A stretch of DNA of 8,603 nt from an uncultured Microbacterium sp. (GTDB lineage: Bacteria; Actinomycetota; Actinomycetes; Actinomycetales; Microbacteriaceae), in the NCBI GenBank assembly GCA_937926065.1, contig CALANM010000160.1, forward strand, positions 1-8,603, in the 5' to 3' direction. Under the pieces are notes generated by a model that ran no database searches, was not told the DNA's origin, and was given only the letters and a program-made list of their open reading frames with translations. Shown here in pieces: positions 1 to 5,560 of this stretch; positions within the stretch are counted from its first letter, which is position 1; each line of letters opens with the position of its first letter. Made by a program: the position numbers and the translations under genes.

Positions 1-70
1 CCCACGCGGCGTCAGCGGCCGGCGTTCATGACGGATCTCCCCCGCCCGACGCTCCCGCGGACCGCAGTCG
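1..70. other. left-edge stretch without a recognisable gene
   Basis: This is the sequence downstream of the aldo/keto reductase stop codon, running to the window edge. I see no convincing coding frame and no terminator with a T tract on either strand. On the minus strand a purine-rich run (GGGGGAG) precedes an ATG by a usual ribosome-binding distance, but that frame closes after five codons. It may belong to the leader of a gene beyond the edge, which cannot be judged from here. Confidence 0.4.
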
Positions 71-1030
71 TCACATGTCGGTCGGCGTCCACTCCGAGAC
101 GTCGTCGAGCTCGGCGAGCTCCTCCGCCGTCAGGTCCAGCCGGGCGCCATCGAGGAGGTCGGGCACCTGCGAGACCTTCGAGGCCGACGCGATCGGGGCG
201 ACGACGCCCGCCTTCGAGCGCAGCCAGGCGAGCGAGACGGCCGCCATCGACACGTCGTGGGCGCCGGCGATCCGCTCGAGGGCGTCGAGGATCAGGAGCC
301 CCTGTGGCGTCGCATAGGCGGCGGCCGCCTTCGCACGCGGCGACGGCTGATCGTCCACCTCGGGCGAGCGGTACTTGCCGGTGAGGAAGCCCTTGGCGAG
401 GGCGAAGTAGGGCACGACGCCCAGGTTCAGCTCGAGCGCCGTCGGGATGATGTCGGCCTCGATGTCACGATGCACCAGGTTGTAGTGCGGCTGCACGGCG
501 ACCGGCTCTGCGACGCCCAGCTCCCGGGCGATGCGCACCCATTCGCGGATGCGGTCGGACGTGTAGTTCGACACTGCCGTGCAGCGCACGAGCCCGTCGG
601 TCACGAGCTGCCCGAAGGCGGCGACCGTCTCCTCCAGCGGCGTCTCGGCGTCGTCGAAGTGGGCGTAGTACAGGTCGATCGCATCGACCCCCAGCCGGGC
701 GATCGACGCCTCGGCGGCGGCACGGACGTTGGATGCCGCCAGTCCGCGGAACTGCGGGTGCTGGCTGACCTTCGTCGCCACGATGACGTCTTCGCCGGCG
801 CGCAGCCCGCGCGAGGCGAGCCATTCCCCGATGATCGTCTCGCTCTCGCCGCCCGTGTGCCCTTCCTTCCACGCGCTGTAGGAGTCGGCGGTGTCGATGA
901 AGTTCCCGCCGCCCGCGCGGAAGGCGTCGAGCACGGCGAACGACTCGTCACGGTCGGCGGTCCAGCCGAACACGTTGCCGCCGAGGGCGAGGGGGAAGAC
1001 GTCGAGATCACTGGTTCCGATGCGAGGCAT
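71..1030 (-). CDS. aldo/keto reductase
   Basis: A 319-residue NADPH-dependent oxidoreductase of the aldo/keto reductase superfamily: a cytosolic (beta/alpha)8 barrel that reduces aldehydes or ketones. The catalytic tetrad is visible: Asp46 and Tyr51 in the segment NFIDTADSYS, Lys87 in VATKV and His124 in YYAHFDD. Further cofactor-pocket elements are Ser154-Asn155 in the VSN motif, Gln180, and a late KVSQV segment near residue 285. The length is usual for the family. I chose the ATG at 1030 because the barrel begins there (MPRIGTSDLDVFPLALGG); the frame is open 24 codons further upstream, but that extension is low-complexity and unlike the family. No good Shine-Dalgarno sits next to this ATG, so the message may be leaderless. 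The gene diverges from the flavin oxidoreductase and shares a 112-bp promoter region with it. The substrate cannot be told from sequence. Family assignment is firm; a physiological link to the cyd genes is not shown. Confidence 0.93.
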   Translation of the reverse strand: MPRIGTSDLDVFPLALGGNVFGWTADRDESFAVLDAFRAGGGNFIDTADSYSAWKEGHTGGESETIIGEWLASRGLRAGEDVIVATKVSQHPQFRGLAASNVRAAAEASIARLGVDAIDLYYAHFDDAETPLEETVAAFGQLVTDGLVRCTAVSNYTSDRIREWVRIARELGVAEPVAVQPHYNLVHRDIEADIIPTALELNLGVVPYFALAKGFLTGKYRSPEVDDQPSPRAKAAAAYATPQGLLILDALERIAGAHDVSMAAVSLAWLRSKAGVVAPIASASKVSQVPDLLDGARLDLTAEELAELDDVSEWTPTDM

Positions 1031-1099
1031 ACAGCGAGGGTATCCACCGCGGCCGCCTGCCGAGGCCGCATGCCCGCTGTGATCCGCTCTTCCGGCATC

Positions 1100-1117
1100 C
1101 ATTCACCGGAATGAATG
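1100..1117. repeat. 6-bp inverted repeat in the divergent promoter region
   Basis: CATTCA and TGAATG form a perfect 6-bp inverted repeat around a 6-bp centre, between the divergent aldo/keto reductase and flavin oxidoreductase genes. It overlaps a second inverted repeat, TTCCGG (1090-1095) with CCGGAA (1106-1111). It lies where a -35 element for the rightward gene would fall, so it could be an operator. The sequence shows the dyad; the regulatory role is inferred. Confidence 0.4.
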
Positions 1118-1132
1118 AGTCGGGCGTATCGT
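1102..1132 (+). promoter_or_regulatory. possible promoter of the flavin oxidoreductase gene
   Basis: A TATCGT hexamer at 1127-1132 could be a -10 box (4 of 6 consensus matches) with TTCACC at 1102-1107 as -35, although the 19-bp spacer is long. Transcription would begin just before or at the ATG at 1143, which fits the absence of any Shine-Dalgarno there. Weak, and based only on hexamer matching. Confidence 0.3.
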
Positions 1133-1142
1133 TGCCCCTGCC

Positions 1143-2168
1143 ATGCAGCGCTTCGGAACCCTGTCATTCGGTCACTACGGCCCCCTCGGCGGCGGCCGTG
1201 AGCTCACCGCGCAGGACTCGATGCTCCAGGCCATCGACCTCGCGCAGGGCATGGACGATCTCGGCGTCAACGGCGTCTACTTCCGCGTGCACCACTTCGC
1301 CCGGCAGCAGGCGTCGCCCATGCCGCTCCTCGCGGCGATCGCCGCGACGACCGAGCGCATCGAGATGGGCACCGGCGTCGTCGACATGCGCTACGAGAAC
1401 CCTCTCTACCTGGCGGAGGAGGCCGCCGCCGTCGACCTGATCTCGCGCGGCCGTCTCGCTCTCGGCATCAGCCGCGGCTCACCCGAGACCGTCGTGCGCG
1501 GCTACGAGGCCTTCGGATACACGGGCTCGCAAGACCCCCGCGCCGCCGACATGGCACGCGAGAAGTTCGACCTGTTCCTCCGGGCGATCGACGGGGAGCC
1601 GATGGCGCAGCGCGATCCGGACAGCCCGTTCGGAGGCGGCACGGGCGGACAGCGCATCGAACCGCACTCCCCCGGACTGCGTTCGCGCGTGTGGTGGGGC
1701 GCCGGCACGCGCGAGACCGCCGAGTGGGCAGGACGCAAGGGCGTCAATCTGATGTCATCGACCCTGGTCACCGAGGCCGACGGACGACCGTTCGACCTCC
1801 TGCAGGCCGAGCAGCTCGACGTCTTCCGCGCCGCCTGGCGCGAGGCCGGCCACTCCGGCACGCCGCGCACGTCGGTGAGCCGATCGATCTTCCCCATCAC
1901 GACCGCCGAGGACGAGCTGTACTTCGGCCGCTCGGCCGAGTCCGACGGCATCGGCTACATCGACGGCTTCCGCTCGACCTTCGGCAAGACGTACGCCGCG
2001 GCGCCTGACGTGCTCGTCGAGCAGCTCCAGCAGGATGCCGCCGTCATGTCGGCCGACACCCTCATGCTGACCATCCCGTCGCAGCTCGGCGTCGAGTTCA
2101 ATCTGCGCATCGTCGAGTCGTTCGCGAAGCACGTCGCGCCCGCGCTGGGGTGGCAGCCCACGCAGTAG
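1143..2168 (+). CDS. LLM-class flavin-dependent oxidoreductase
   Basis: A 341-residue member of the bacterial luciferase-like monooxygenase family (COG2141 type), a TIM-barrel enzyme using reduced FMN or F420. The sequence shows the expected N-terminal strand, a GVYFRVHHFARQ segment near residues 44-55 with a His-His pair as in luciferase-like proteins, MGTGVVDMRYENPLYLAEEAA (75-95), and the family-typical LISRGRLALGISRGSPE block (99-115) followed by GYEAFGY. The length is normal. The start at 1143 is the first ATG in frame with the barrel. No ribosome-binding site precedes it and a possible -10 box ends only 10 bases upstream, so leaderless translation is likely. The gene is divergent from the aldo/keto reductase and is closed off by a probable intrinsic terminator before the regulator gene, so it appears to be a separate transcription unit from cyd. 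Its substrate, and whether the cofactor is FMN or F420, cannot be decided from the sequence. Confidence 0.9.
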   Translation: MQRFGTLSFGHYGPLGGGRELTAQDSMLQAIDLAQGMDDLGVNGVYFRVHHFARQQASPMPLLAAIAATTERIEMGTGVVDMRYENPLYLAEEAAAVDLISRGRLALGISRGSPETVVRGYEAFGYTGSQDPRAADMAREKFDLFLRAIDGEPMAQRDPDSPFGGGTGGQRIEPHSPGLRSRVWWGAGTRETAEWAGRKGVNLMSSTLVTEADGRPFDLLQAEQLDVFRAAWREAGHSGTPRTSVSRSIFPITTAEDELYFGRSAESDGIGYIDGFRSTFGKTYAAAPDVLVEQLQQDAAVMSADTLMLTIPSQLGVEFNLRIVESFAKHVAPALGWQPTQ

Positions 2169-2182
2169 TCGCCGTCGCGTTC

Positions 2183-2210
2183 GGGGGCCGGAGGAGCGGC
2201 CCTTCCTTTT
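2183..2210 (+). terminator. probable intrinsic terminator after the flavin oxidoreductase gene
   Basis: GGGCCG (2185-2190) and CGGCCC (2197-2202) form an all-GC 6-bp stem around the loop GAGGAG. It can be extended by two G-U pairs (2183-2184 with 2203-2204), and the T-rich tract TTCCTTTT follows at once. It starts 15 bases after the stop codon at 2168. The T tract is interrupted by two C residues, so efficiency is uncertain. Confidence 0.65.
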
Positions 2211-2230
2211 GGCGGGGAAGCGTGAATAAT
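2203..2230 (+). promoter_or_regulatory. probable leaderless promoter of the regulator gene
   Basis: AATAAT at 2225-2230 matches 5 of 6 positions of the -10 consensus and stands out in this GC-rich DNA. TTCCTT at 2203-2208, 16 bp upstream, is a poor -35. A start site about 7 bases after the -10 box falls on the A of the ATG at 2237, and no Shine-Dalgarno is present, both consistent with leaderless mRNA. The -35 side overlaps the T tract of the preceding terminator. Confidence 0.55.
2221..2229 (-). promoter_or_regulatory. candidate operator copy 1 (TTATTCACG on the minus strand)
   Basis: The plus strand reads CGTGAATAA, the exact reverse complement of the 9-mer at 2877-2885. It overlaps the -10 box of the regulator promoter, so a protein bound here would block transcription. 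The operator role is inferred from position and from the repeat; no longer dyad is visible around it. Confidence 0.35.
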
Positions 2231-2236
2231 AGTGGT

Positions 2237-2860
2237 ATGACCACAGGGCGCCCCGGCGGGTACAGCGCGATCTCGAGCTACTCACGCGTCGAGCTTCTGC
2301 ACCTGGTCCAGGAGCAGCCGCGCCGCACCGTCACGGAGCTCGTCGAGGGCACCGGCCTCCACGCGAACACCGTCCGCGAGCACCTGCAGCGCCTCATCGA
2401 CGACGGCTACGTCATCGCCGAGACCGAGCACCGCACCACTCGCGGTCGCCCGCGCGTGCTCTACAGCGCCGCCGACGGCGCCTCGACGTCCAGCGCCATC
2501 CAGCGGCGCAAGGTCAAGGAGTCGGCCGCCCGCGGAGACCTCATGCGGCGCGTGCTGCCCGGCGCCGCCCCGCACCTCGACACCGCCGCCCTCCATCAGG
2601 TCGACGCCCTCGTCGACGACCTGATCGACGCCGGATTCGATCCCCTCGTCGACGAAGACGAGCTCACCGTCGACCTCACCCCCTGTGCGCAGGCCGAAGC
2701 CCAGTCGGCGCACCGCTCCGTGCTCTGCCGGGTGCATCTGGGCCTCATGCAGAGCGTGCTCAACGAGGCCGGCGGTCCGCTGTCGGTCGATGGCATGCGA
2801 CCCTCGTGCGACCCCCGCGAGTGCGTCGTGCAGCTCATCCACGCCGCTCCGGCGGACTGA
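2237..2860 (+). CDS. winged-helix regulator with C-terminal cysteine cluster (SufR-like, COG2345 type)
   Basis: A 207-residue DNA-binding protein. Residues about 15-80 form a winged helix-turn-helix: RTVTELVEGTGLHANTVREH (30-49) is the helix-turn-helix and the TTRGRPRVLY segment (67-76) is the wing. A helical region at 110-135 likely mediates dimerisation. The C-terminal part carries Cys150, Cys164, Cys191 and Cys196 (C-X13-C-X26-C-X4-C), with the Cys150-Cys164 segment ending in the AHRSVLC pattern of the COG2345 group. That group includes SufR-type repressors, which bind an Fe-S cluster through such cysteines. I therefore infer a redox- or iron-sensing repressor or activator, though cluster binding is not proven and zinc is possible. 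I chose the ATG at 2237 over an in-frame upstream ATG at 2150 because 2150 lies inside the previous gene and a -10 box sits just before 2237. It lies 101 bp upstream of cydA on the same strand, so it probably controls the cyd genes and itself. Confidence 0.85.
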   Translation: MTTGRPGGYSAISSYSRVELLHLVQEQPRRTVTELVEGTGLHANTVREHLQRLIDDGYVIAETEHRTTRGRPRVLYSAADGASTSSAIQRRKVKESAARGDLMRRVLPGAAPHLDTAALHQVDALVDDLIDAGFDPLVDEDELTVDLTPCAQAEAQSAHRSVLCRVHLGLMQSVLNEAGGPLSVDGMRPSCDPRECVVQLIHAAPAD

Positions 2861-2876
2861 TCCCACCCACCCGTCT

Positions 2877-2885
2877 TTATTCACG
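2877..2885 (+). promoter_or_regulatory. candidate operator copy 2 (TTATTCACG) in the cydA leader
   Basis: This 9-mer, with six A/T bases in very GC-rich DNA, recurs exactly on the opposite strand over the regulator's -10 box (2221-2229). Its TTCAC core also resembles one half of the actinobacterial Rex operator (GTGAA...TTCAC). CCGT (2871-2874) and ACGG (2883-2886) form a weak dyad around it, but no proper GTGAA partner half is present. A binding role is inferred. Confidence 0.35.
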
Positions 2886-2916
2886 GCGCGACCGCCGAGA
2901 CCCTGTCTGCGCGCCG
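2884..2916 (+). repeat. nested inverted repeat in the leader of cydA
   Basis: CGGCGCG (2884-2890) and CGCGCCG (2910-2916) are a perfect 7-bp inverted repeat. Inside it AGAC (2898-2901) and GTCT (2905-2908) form a small second stem with a CCT loop. No T tract follows, so it is not a standard terminator. It may be a leader hairpin or a protein-binding dyad. GC-rich DNA yields such stems by chance fairly often. Confidence 0.3.
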
Positions 2917-2946
2917 AATACCGTCGCTTCCAGAAGAAGCCCCGCG

Positions 2947-2954
2947 AAGAAAGG
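2947..2954 (+). promoter_or_regulatory. ribosome-binding site of cydA
   Basis: AAGAAAGG ends 7 bases before the ATG at 2962. This fixes the cydA start: the frame is open for 52 codons upstream into the regulator gene, but only the ATG at 2962 has a ribosome-binding site and begins with the CydA N-terminus. Confidence 0.7.
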
Positions 2955-2961
2955 CGTCCGC

Positions 2962-4407
2962 ATGGACTTCCTGGATCCCCTGCTCCTCGCCCGCTGGCAG
3001 TTCGGCCTCACGACGCTCTATCACTTCATCTTCGTGCCCCTCACGCTGGGCATGTCGCTGTTCGTGGCGATCTTCCAGACGATGTGGTTCCGCACCGCCG
3101 ACGCGAAGTGGCTCCACCTCACGCGGTTCTTCGGAAAGATCTTCCTGATCAACTTCGCGATGGGCATCGTCACCGGCATCGTCCAGGAGTTCCAGTTCGG
3201 CATGAACTGGTCGTCGTACAGCCGGTTCGTCGGCGACGTCTTCGGCGCCCCGCTGGCCTTCGAGGGCCTCATGGCCTTCTTCTTCGAGGCAACGTTCATC
3301 GGCCTGTGGATCTTCGGCTGGAACCGCCTCCCCCGCGGCATCCACCTGGCCACGATCTGGATCACCGTGCTGGGCACCTGGCTGTCGGCCTACTTCATCC
3401 TCGCCGCCAACGCATTCATGCAGAACCCGGTGGGCTACCAGATGTCCGCTGAAGGGCACCGCGCCGAGATGGCGGACTTCGGCGCCGTGCTGCTGAACCC
3501 CGTCGCCCTCACGCAGTTCCCGCACACGATCCTCTCCGCGCTCATGTTCGCCGCCGGCGTCATGATCGCCGTCGCCGCCTGGCACATGCGCCGCGCGCAG
3601 AACCTGGAGATGATGCGTCCGGCGCTTCGCCTCGGCCTCTGGACGATGGTCGTCTCGTTCGCCGGCGTCGCGCTCTCGGGCGACCAGCTGGGCCTGGTCA
3701 TGGTCGAGACGCAGCCGATGAAGATGGCGGCGGCCGAGGCGCTGTTCGACAGCGCGTGCGGCGCCGACGCCTCCTTCTCCCTCTTCTCGATCGGCACCCC
3801 CGACGGCACGAGCGAGATCTGGTCGCTGCGCGTGCCGTATCTGCTGGCGTTCCTTTCGACGCACACGCTGGACGGCTGCGTCGAGGGCATCAACGACCTC
3901 AACCTGCTCTACACGCAGGAGCTGTTCCCGCAGTTCGCCGACCAGGTCGACGGCAGCTTCGCGCCGATCCTGTGGGTCACCTACTGGTCGTTCCGCTGGA
4001 TGATGGGCTTCGGAGGCCTGGCGGCGCTGGTCGCCGTCGTCGGCCTGTGGGTCACGCGCAGGAACGCCACGCGCCCCGTGGCCGACTGGATGTGGAAGGT
4101 CGCGATCTGGCAGGCGCCGCTGGCGCTCCTCGGCATCCTCGTCGGCTGGATCTTCACGGAGATGGGCCGCCAGCCGTGGATCGTGTTCGGGCTCATGCTC
4201 ACCGAAGACGGCGTCTCGCCCAGCGTGCCCGGCTGGAGCGTGCTCATCTCGCTCGTCGCCTTCACGCTGATCTACCTCATCCTCGCGGTCGTGGAGTTCG
4301 GACTCATCTTCAAGACGGTCAAGACCGGCCCCGACCCCCTCCCCGGCCCGGACGACCCGAATCCGTCCGACCTGCCCATCGATCAGACCCCGACGACGGT
4401 CTACTAG
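2962..4407 (+). CDS. cydA: cytochrome bd menaquinol oxidase subunit I (CydA, short Q-loop)
   Basis: A 481-residue integral membrane protein with about nine transmembrane helices, the catalytic subunit of cytochrome bd oxidase. It oxidises quinol (menaquinol in actinobacteria) and reduces oxygen to water without pumping protons. Expected ligands are present: His21 (haem b595 type), His188 and Met347 (haem b558), with Met347 in the SFRWMMG motif after Arg345. Glu101 and Glu109 of the proton path, and Lys254 and Glu259 of the quinol site, line up with E. coli CydA Glu99, Glu107, Lys252 and Glu257. The GRQPW signature is at 402-406. The Glu259 to Met347 distance is 88 residues against 136 in E. 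coli, so this is the short Q-loop class. The C-terminal tail after 452 is Pro/Asp-rich and soluble. cydB follows after 9 bases. Identity is firm. Oddity: the only cysteines are Cys266, in the Q-loop, and Cys306. Confidence 0.98.
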   Translation: MDFLDPLLLARWQFGLTTLYHFIFVPLTLGMSLFVAIFQTMWFRTADAKWLHLTRFFGKIFLINFAMGIVTGIVQEFQFGMNWSSYSRFVGDVFGAPLAFEGLMAFFFEATFIGLWIFGWNRLPRGIHLATIWITVLGTWLSAYFILAANAFMQNPVGYQMSAEGHRAEMADFGAVLLNPVALTQFPHTILSALMFAAGVMIAVAAWHMRRAQNLEMMRPALRLGLWTMVVSFAGVALSGDQLGLVMVETQPMKMAAAEALFDSACGADASFSLFSIGTPDGTSEIWSLRVPYLLAFLSTHTLDGCVEGINDLNLLYTQELFPQFADQVDGSFAPILWVTYWSFRWMMGFGGLAALVAVVGLWVTRRNATRPVADWMWKVAIWQAPLALLGILVGWIFTEMGRQPWIVFGLMLTEDGVSPSVPGWSVLISLVAFTLIYLILAVVEFGLIFKTVKTGPDPLPGPDDPNPSDLPIDQTPTTVY

Positions 4408-4410
4408 GAG
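4406..4410 (+). promoter_or_regulatory. ribosome-binding site of cydB overlapping the cydA stop
   Basis: AGGAG overlaps the last two bases of the cydA TAG stop and lies 6 bases before the cydB ATG. This arrangement favours coupled translation, in keeping with the equal stoichiometry of the two subunits. Confidence 0.75.
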
Positions 4411-4416
4411 CGCCCC

Positions 4417-5448
4417 ATGGATCTCGCCTACCTCTGGTTCTTCATCGTCGGAGTCCTCTTCGTCGGCTACTTCGTGCTCGACGGGTTCGACTTCGGCGTG
4501 GGGATGTCGCTGCCCTTCCTCGGCAAGGACGACGTGTCGCGCCGCCAGGTCATCAACACGATCGGCCCCGTCTGGGACCTCAACGAGACGTGGGTCATCG
4601 TGGCGGGCGCCTGCCTGTTCGCGGCATTCCCCGAGTGGTACGCCACACTGTTCAGCGGCTTCTACCTCGCCCTGCTGCTCATCCTGCTGGCGCTCATCGC
4701 CCGCGGCGTCTCCTTCGAATACCGCCACCAGCGCGACTCCGTGCAGTGGCGGCGCCGCTTCGACACCATGATCGTCGTCGGCTCGGCCCTGCCCGCACTG
4801 CTGTGGGGCGTCGCGGTCGGCAACATCGTGCAGGGCGTCCCGATCGGCCCCGACCACGAGTTCACGGGGTCGCTCCTGACCCTCCTCAACCCGTACGGCC
4901 TGTGGGTGGGCGCGACGACGCTCATGCTGTTCTTCCTGCACGGCGTGTACTTCGTGGGCCTCAAGACGGACGGCCAGGTGCACCATGACGCGCAGGCGCT
5001 CGGCAAGAAGCTCGCGCTTCCCACCGTGGTCCTCGCCGCCGGGACGGTCGTCTGGACGATTGCGATCGCCGCAGGCCGCGAGGCGCCGCTCCTGTCGGCC
5101 GTGATCGTGTGCGGCGCCGTCGCCGCCGTGGCCCTGCTGGCGTCGGTGCTCTTCAACTGGATCGACCGCGACGGACGGGCCTTCGCCGCCGGCGCCGTGA
5201 CGATCGTGTTCGCCGTGCTGACGCTGTGGCTCGCGCTGTTCCCCTACGTCATGCCCTCGTCGACCGACCTCGCCTACAGCCTCACGATCACGAACGCCTC
5301 GAGCACCGAGATGACGCTGCAGATCATGTCGTGGGCCGCGCTCGTCTTCCTTCCGCTCGTGCTCCTGTACCAGGGCTGGACCTACTGGGTGTTCCGCAAG
5401 CGGGTGCGCCGCTCGGTCATCGAGACCGCCGCGGCGACCGCGCACTGA
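4417..5448 (+). CDS. cydB: cytochrome bd oxidase subunit II (CydB)
   Basis: A 343-residue membrane protein with about eight to nine transmembrane helices, the structural partner of CydA in the bd oxidase dimer. Family signatures are visible: VLDGFDFGVGM (20-30), with Asp22 and Asp25, and GPVWDLNETWVI (50-61), with Trp53, Asp54 and Glu57. There is a basic cytoplasmic stretch EYRHQRDSVQWRRRF (about 100-114), and a late FPYVMPSSTD segment followed by the LTITNASS motif typical of CydB. The length is normal. The ATG at 4417 has an AGGAG site 6 bases upstream. The gene lies directly behind cydA in the same operon and ahead of a 112-bp gap to cydD. No CydX-like small subunit frame is visible between cydB and cydD: that gap contains no ATG before the cydD start. 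Confidence 0.97.
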   Translation: MDLAYLWFFIVGVLFVGYFVLDGFDFGVGMSLPFLGKDDVSRRQVINTIGPVWDLNETWVIVAGACLFAAFPEWYATLFSGFYLALLLILLALIARGVSFEYRHQRDSVQWRRRFDTMIVVGSALPALLWGVAVGNIVQGVPIGPDHEFTGSLLTLLNPYGLWVGATTLMLFFLHGVYFVGLKTDGQVHHDAQALGKKLALPTVVLAAGTVVWTIAIAAGREAPLLSAVIVCGAVAAVALLASVLFNWIDRDGRAFAAGAVTIVFAVLTLWLALFPYVMPSSTDLAYSLTITNASSTEMTLQIMSWAALVFLPLVLLYQGWTYWVFRKRVRRSVIETAAATAH

Positions 5449-5477
5449 CCCCGCACAGACGACAGCTCACACGAGCA

Positions 5478-5542
5478 GCGGCGCTCCGCCCGCCCCGCCG
5501 CGGCGTCCCCACCGGCGACGGGCGGAGCAGGCGGAGCGCCGC
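5478..5542 (+). repeat. 13-bp perfect inverted repeat with a competing hairpin between cydB and cydD
   Basis: GCGGCGCTCCGCC (5478-5490) pairs perfectly with GGCGGAGCGCCGC (5530-5542) across a 39-base loop. The left arm can instead pair, over 10 bp (5483-5492), with CGGGCGGAGC at 5519-5528, because GGCGGAGC occurs twice in tandem (5521-5528 and 5530-5537). A 10-bp palindrome, CGCCGCGGCG, sits in the loop at 5496-5505. No T tract follows, so a simple intrinsic terminator is unlikely. Likely roles are protecting the 3' end of a cydAB message, or lowering read-through or translation of cydD. Confidence 0.6.
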
Positions 5543-5560
5543 GTAAGGCAGGATCGAAGC

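Noticed and set aside
14..30. Five-codon frame after a purine-rich run on the minus strand
   Set aside because: It is too short to support as a gene or leader peptide and has no context, since the window ends here.
257..1114. 285-codon plus-strand open frame opposite the aldo/keto reductase
   Set aside because: It is a shadow frame. The minus strand has the full aldo/keto reductase tetrad.
2150..2236. 29-codon N-terminal extension of the regulator
   Set aside because: It starts inside the preceding gene, runs through a terminator hairpin, and a -10 box lies just before the ATG at 2237.
2806..2961. 52-codon N-terminal extension of CydA
   Set aside because: It overlaps the regulator gene, is Arg/Pro-rich and unlike CydA, and a good ribosome-binding site marks the ATG at 2962.
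2881..5445. 854-codon minus-strand open frame antisense to cydA and cydB
   Set aside because: It is a by-product of high GC with third-position bias: its translation is Arg/His/Glu/Asp/Gly-rich without domains, while the plus strand encodes unmistakable CydA and CydB.
5478..5550. Intrinsic terminator between cydB and cydD
   Set aside because: The stem is strong, but the loop is 39 bases long and GTAAGGCA follows instead of a T tract.
5449..5560. CydX-like small subunit gene between cydB and cydD
   Set aside because: There is no ATG in the gap and no hydrophobic short frame.
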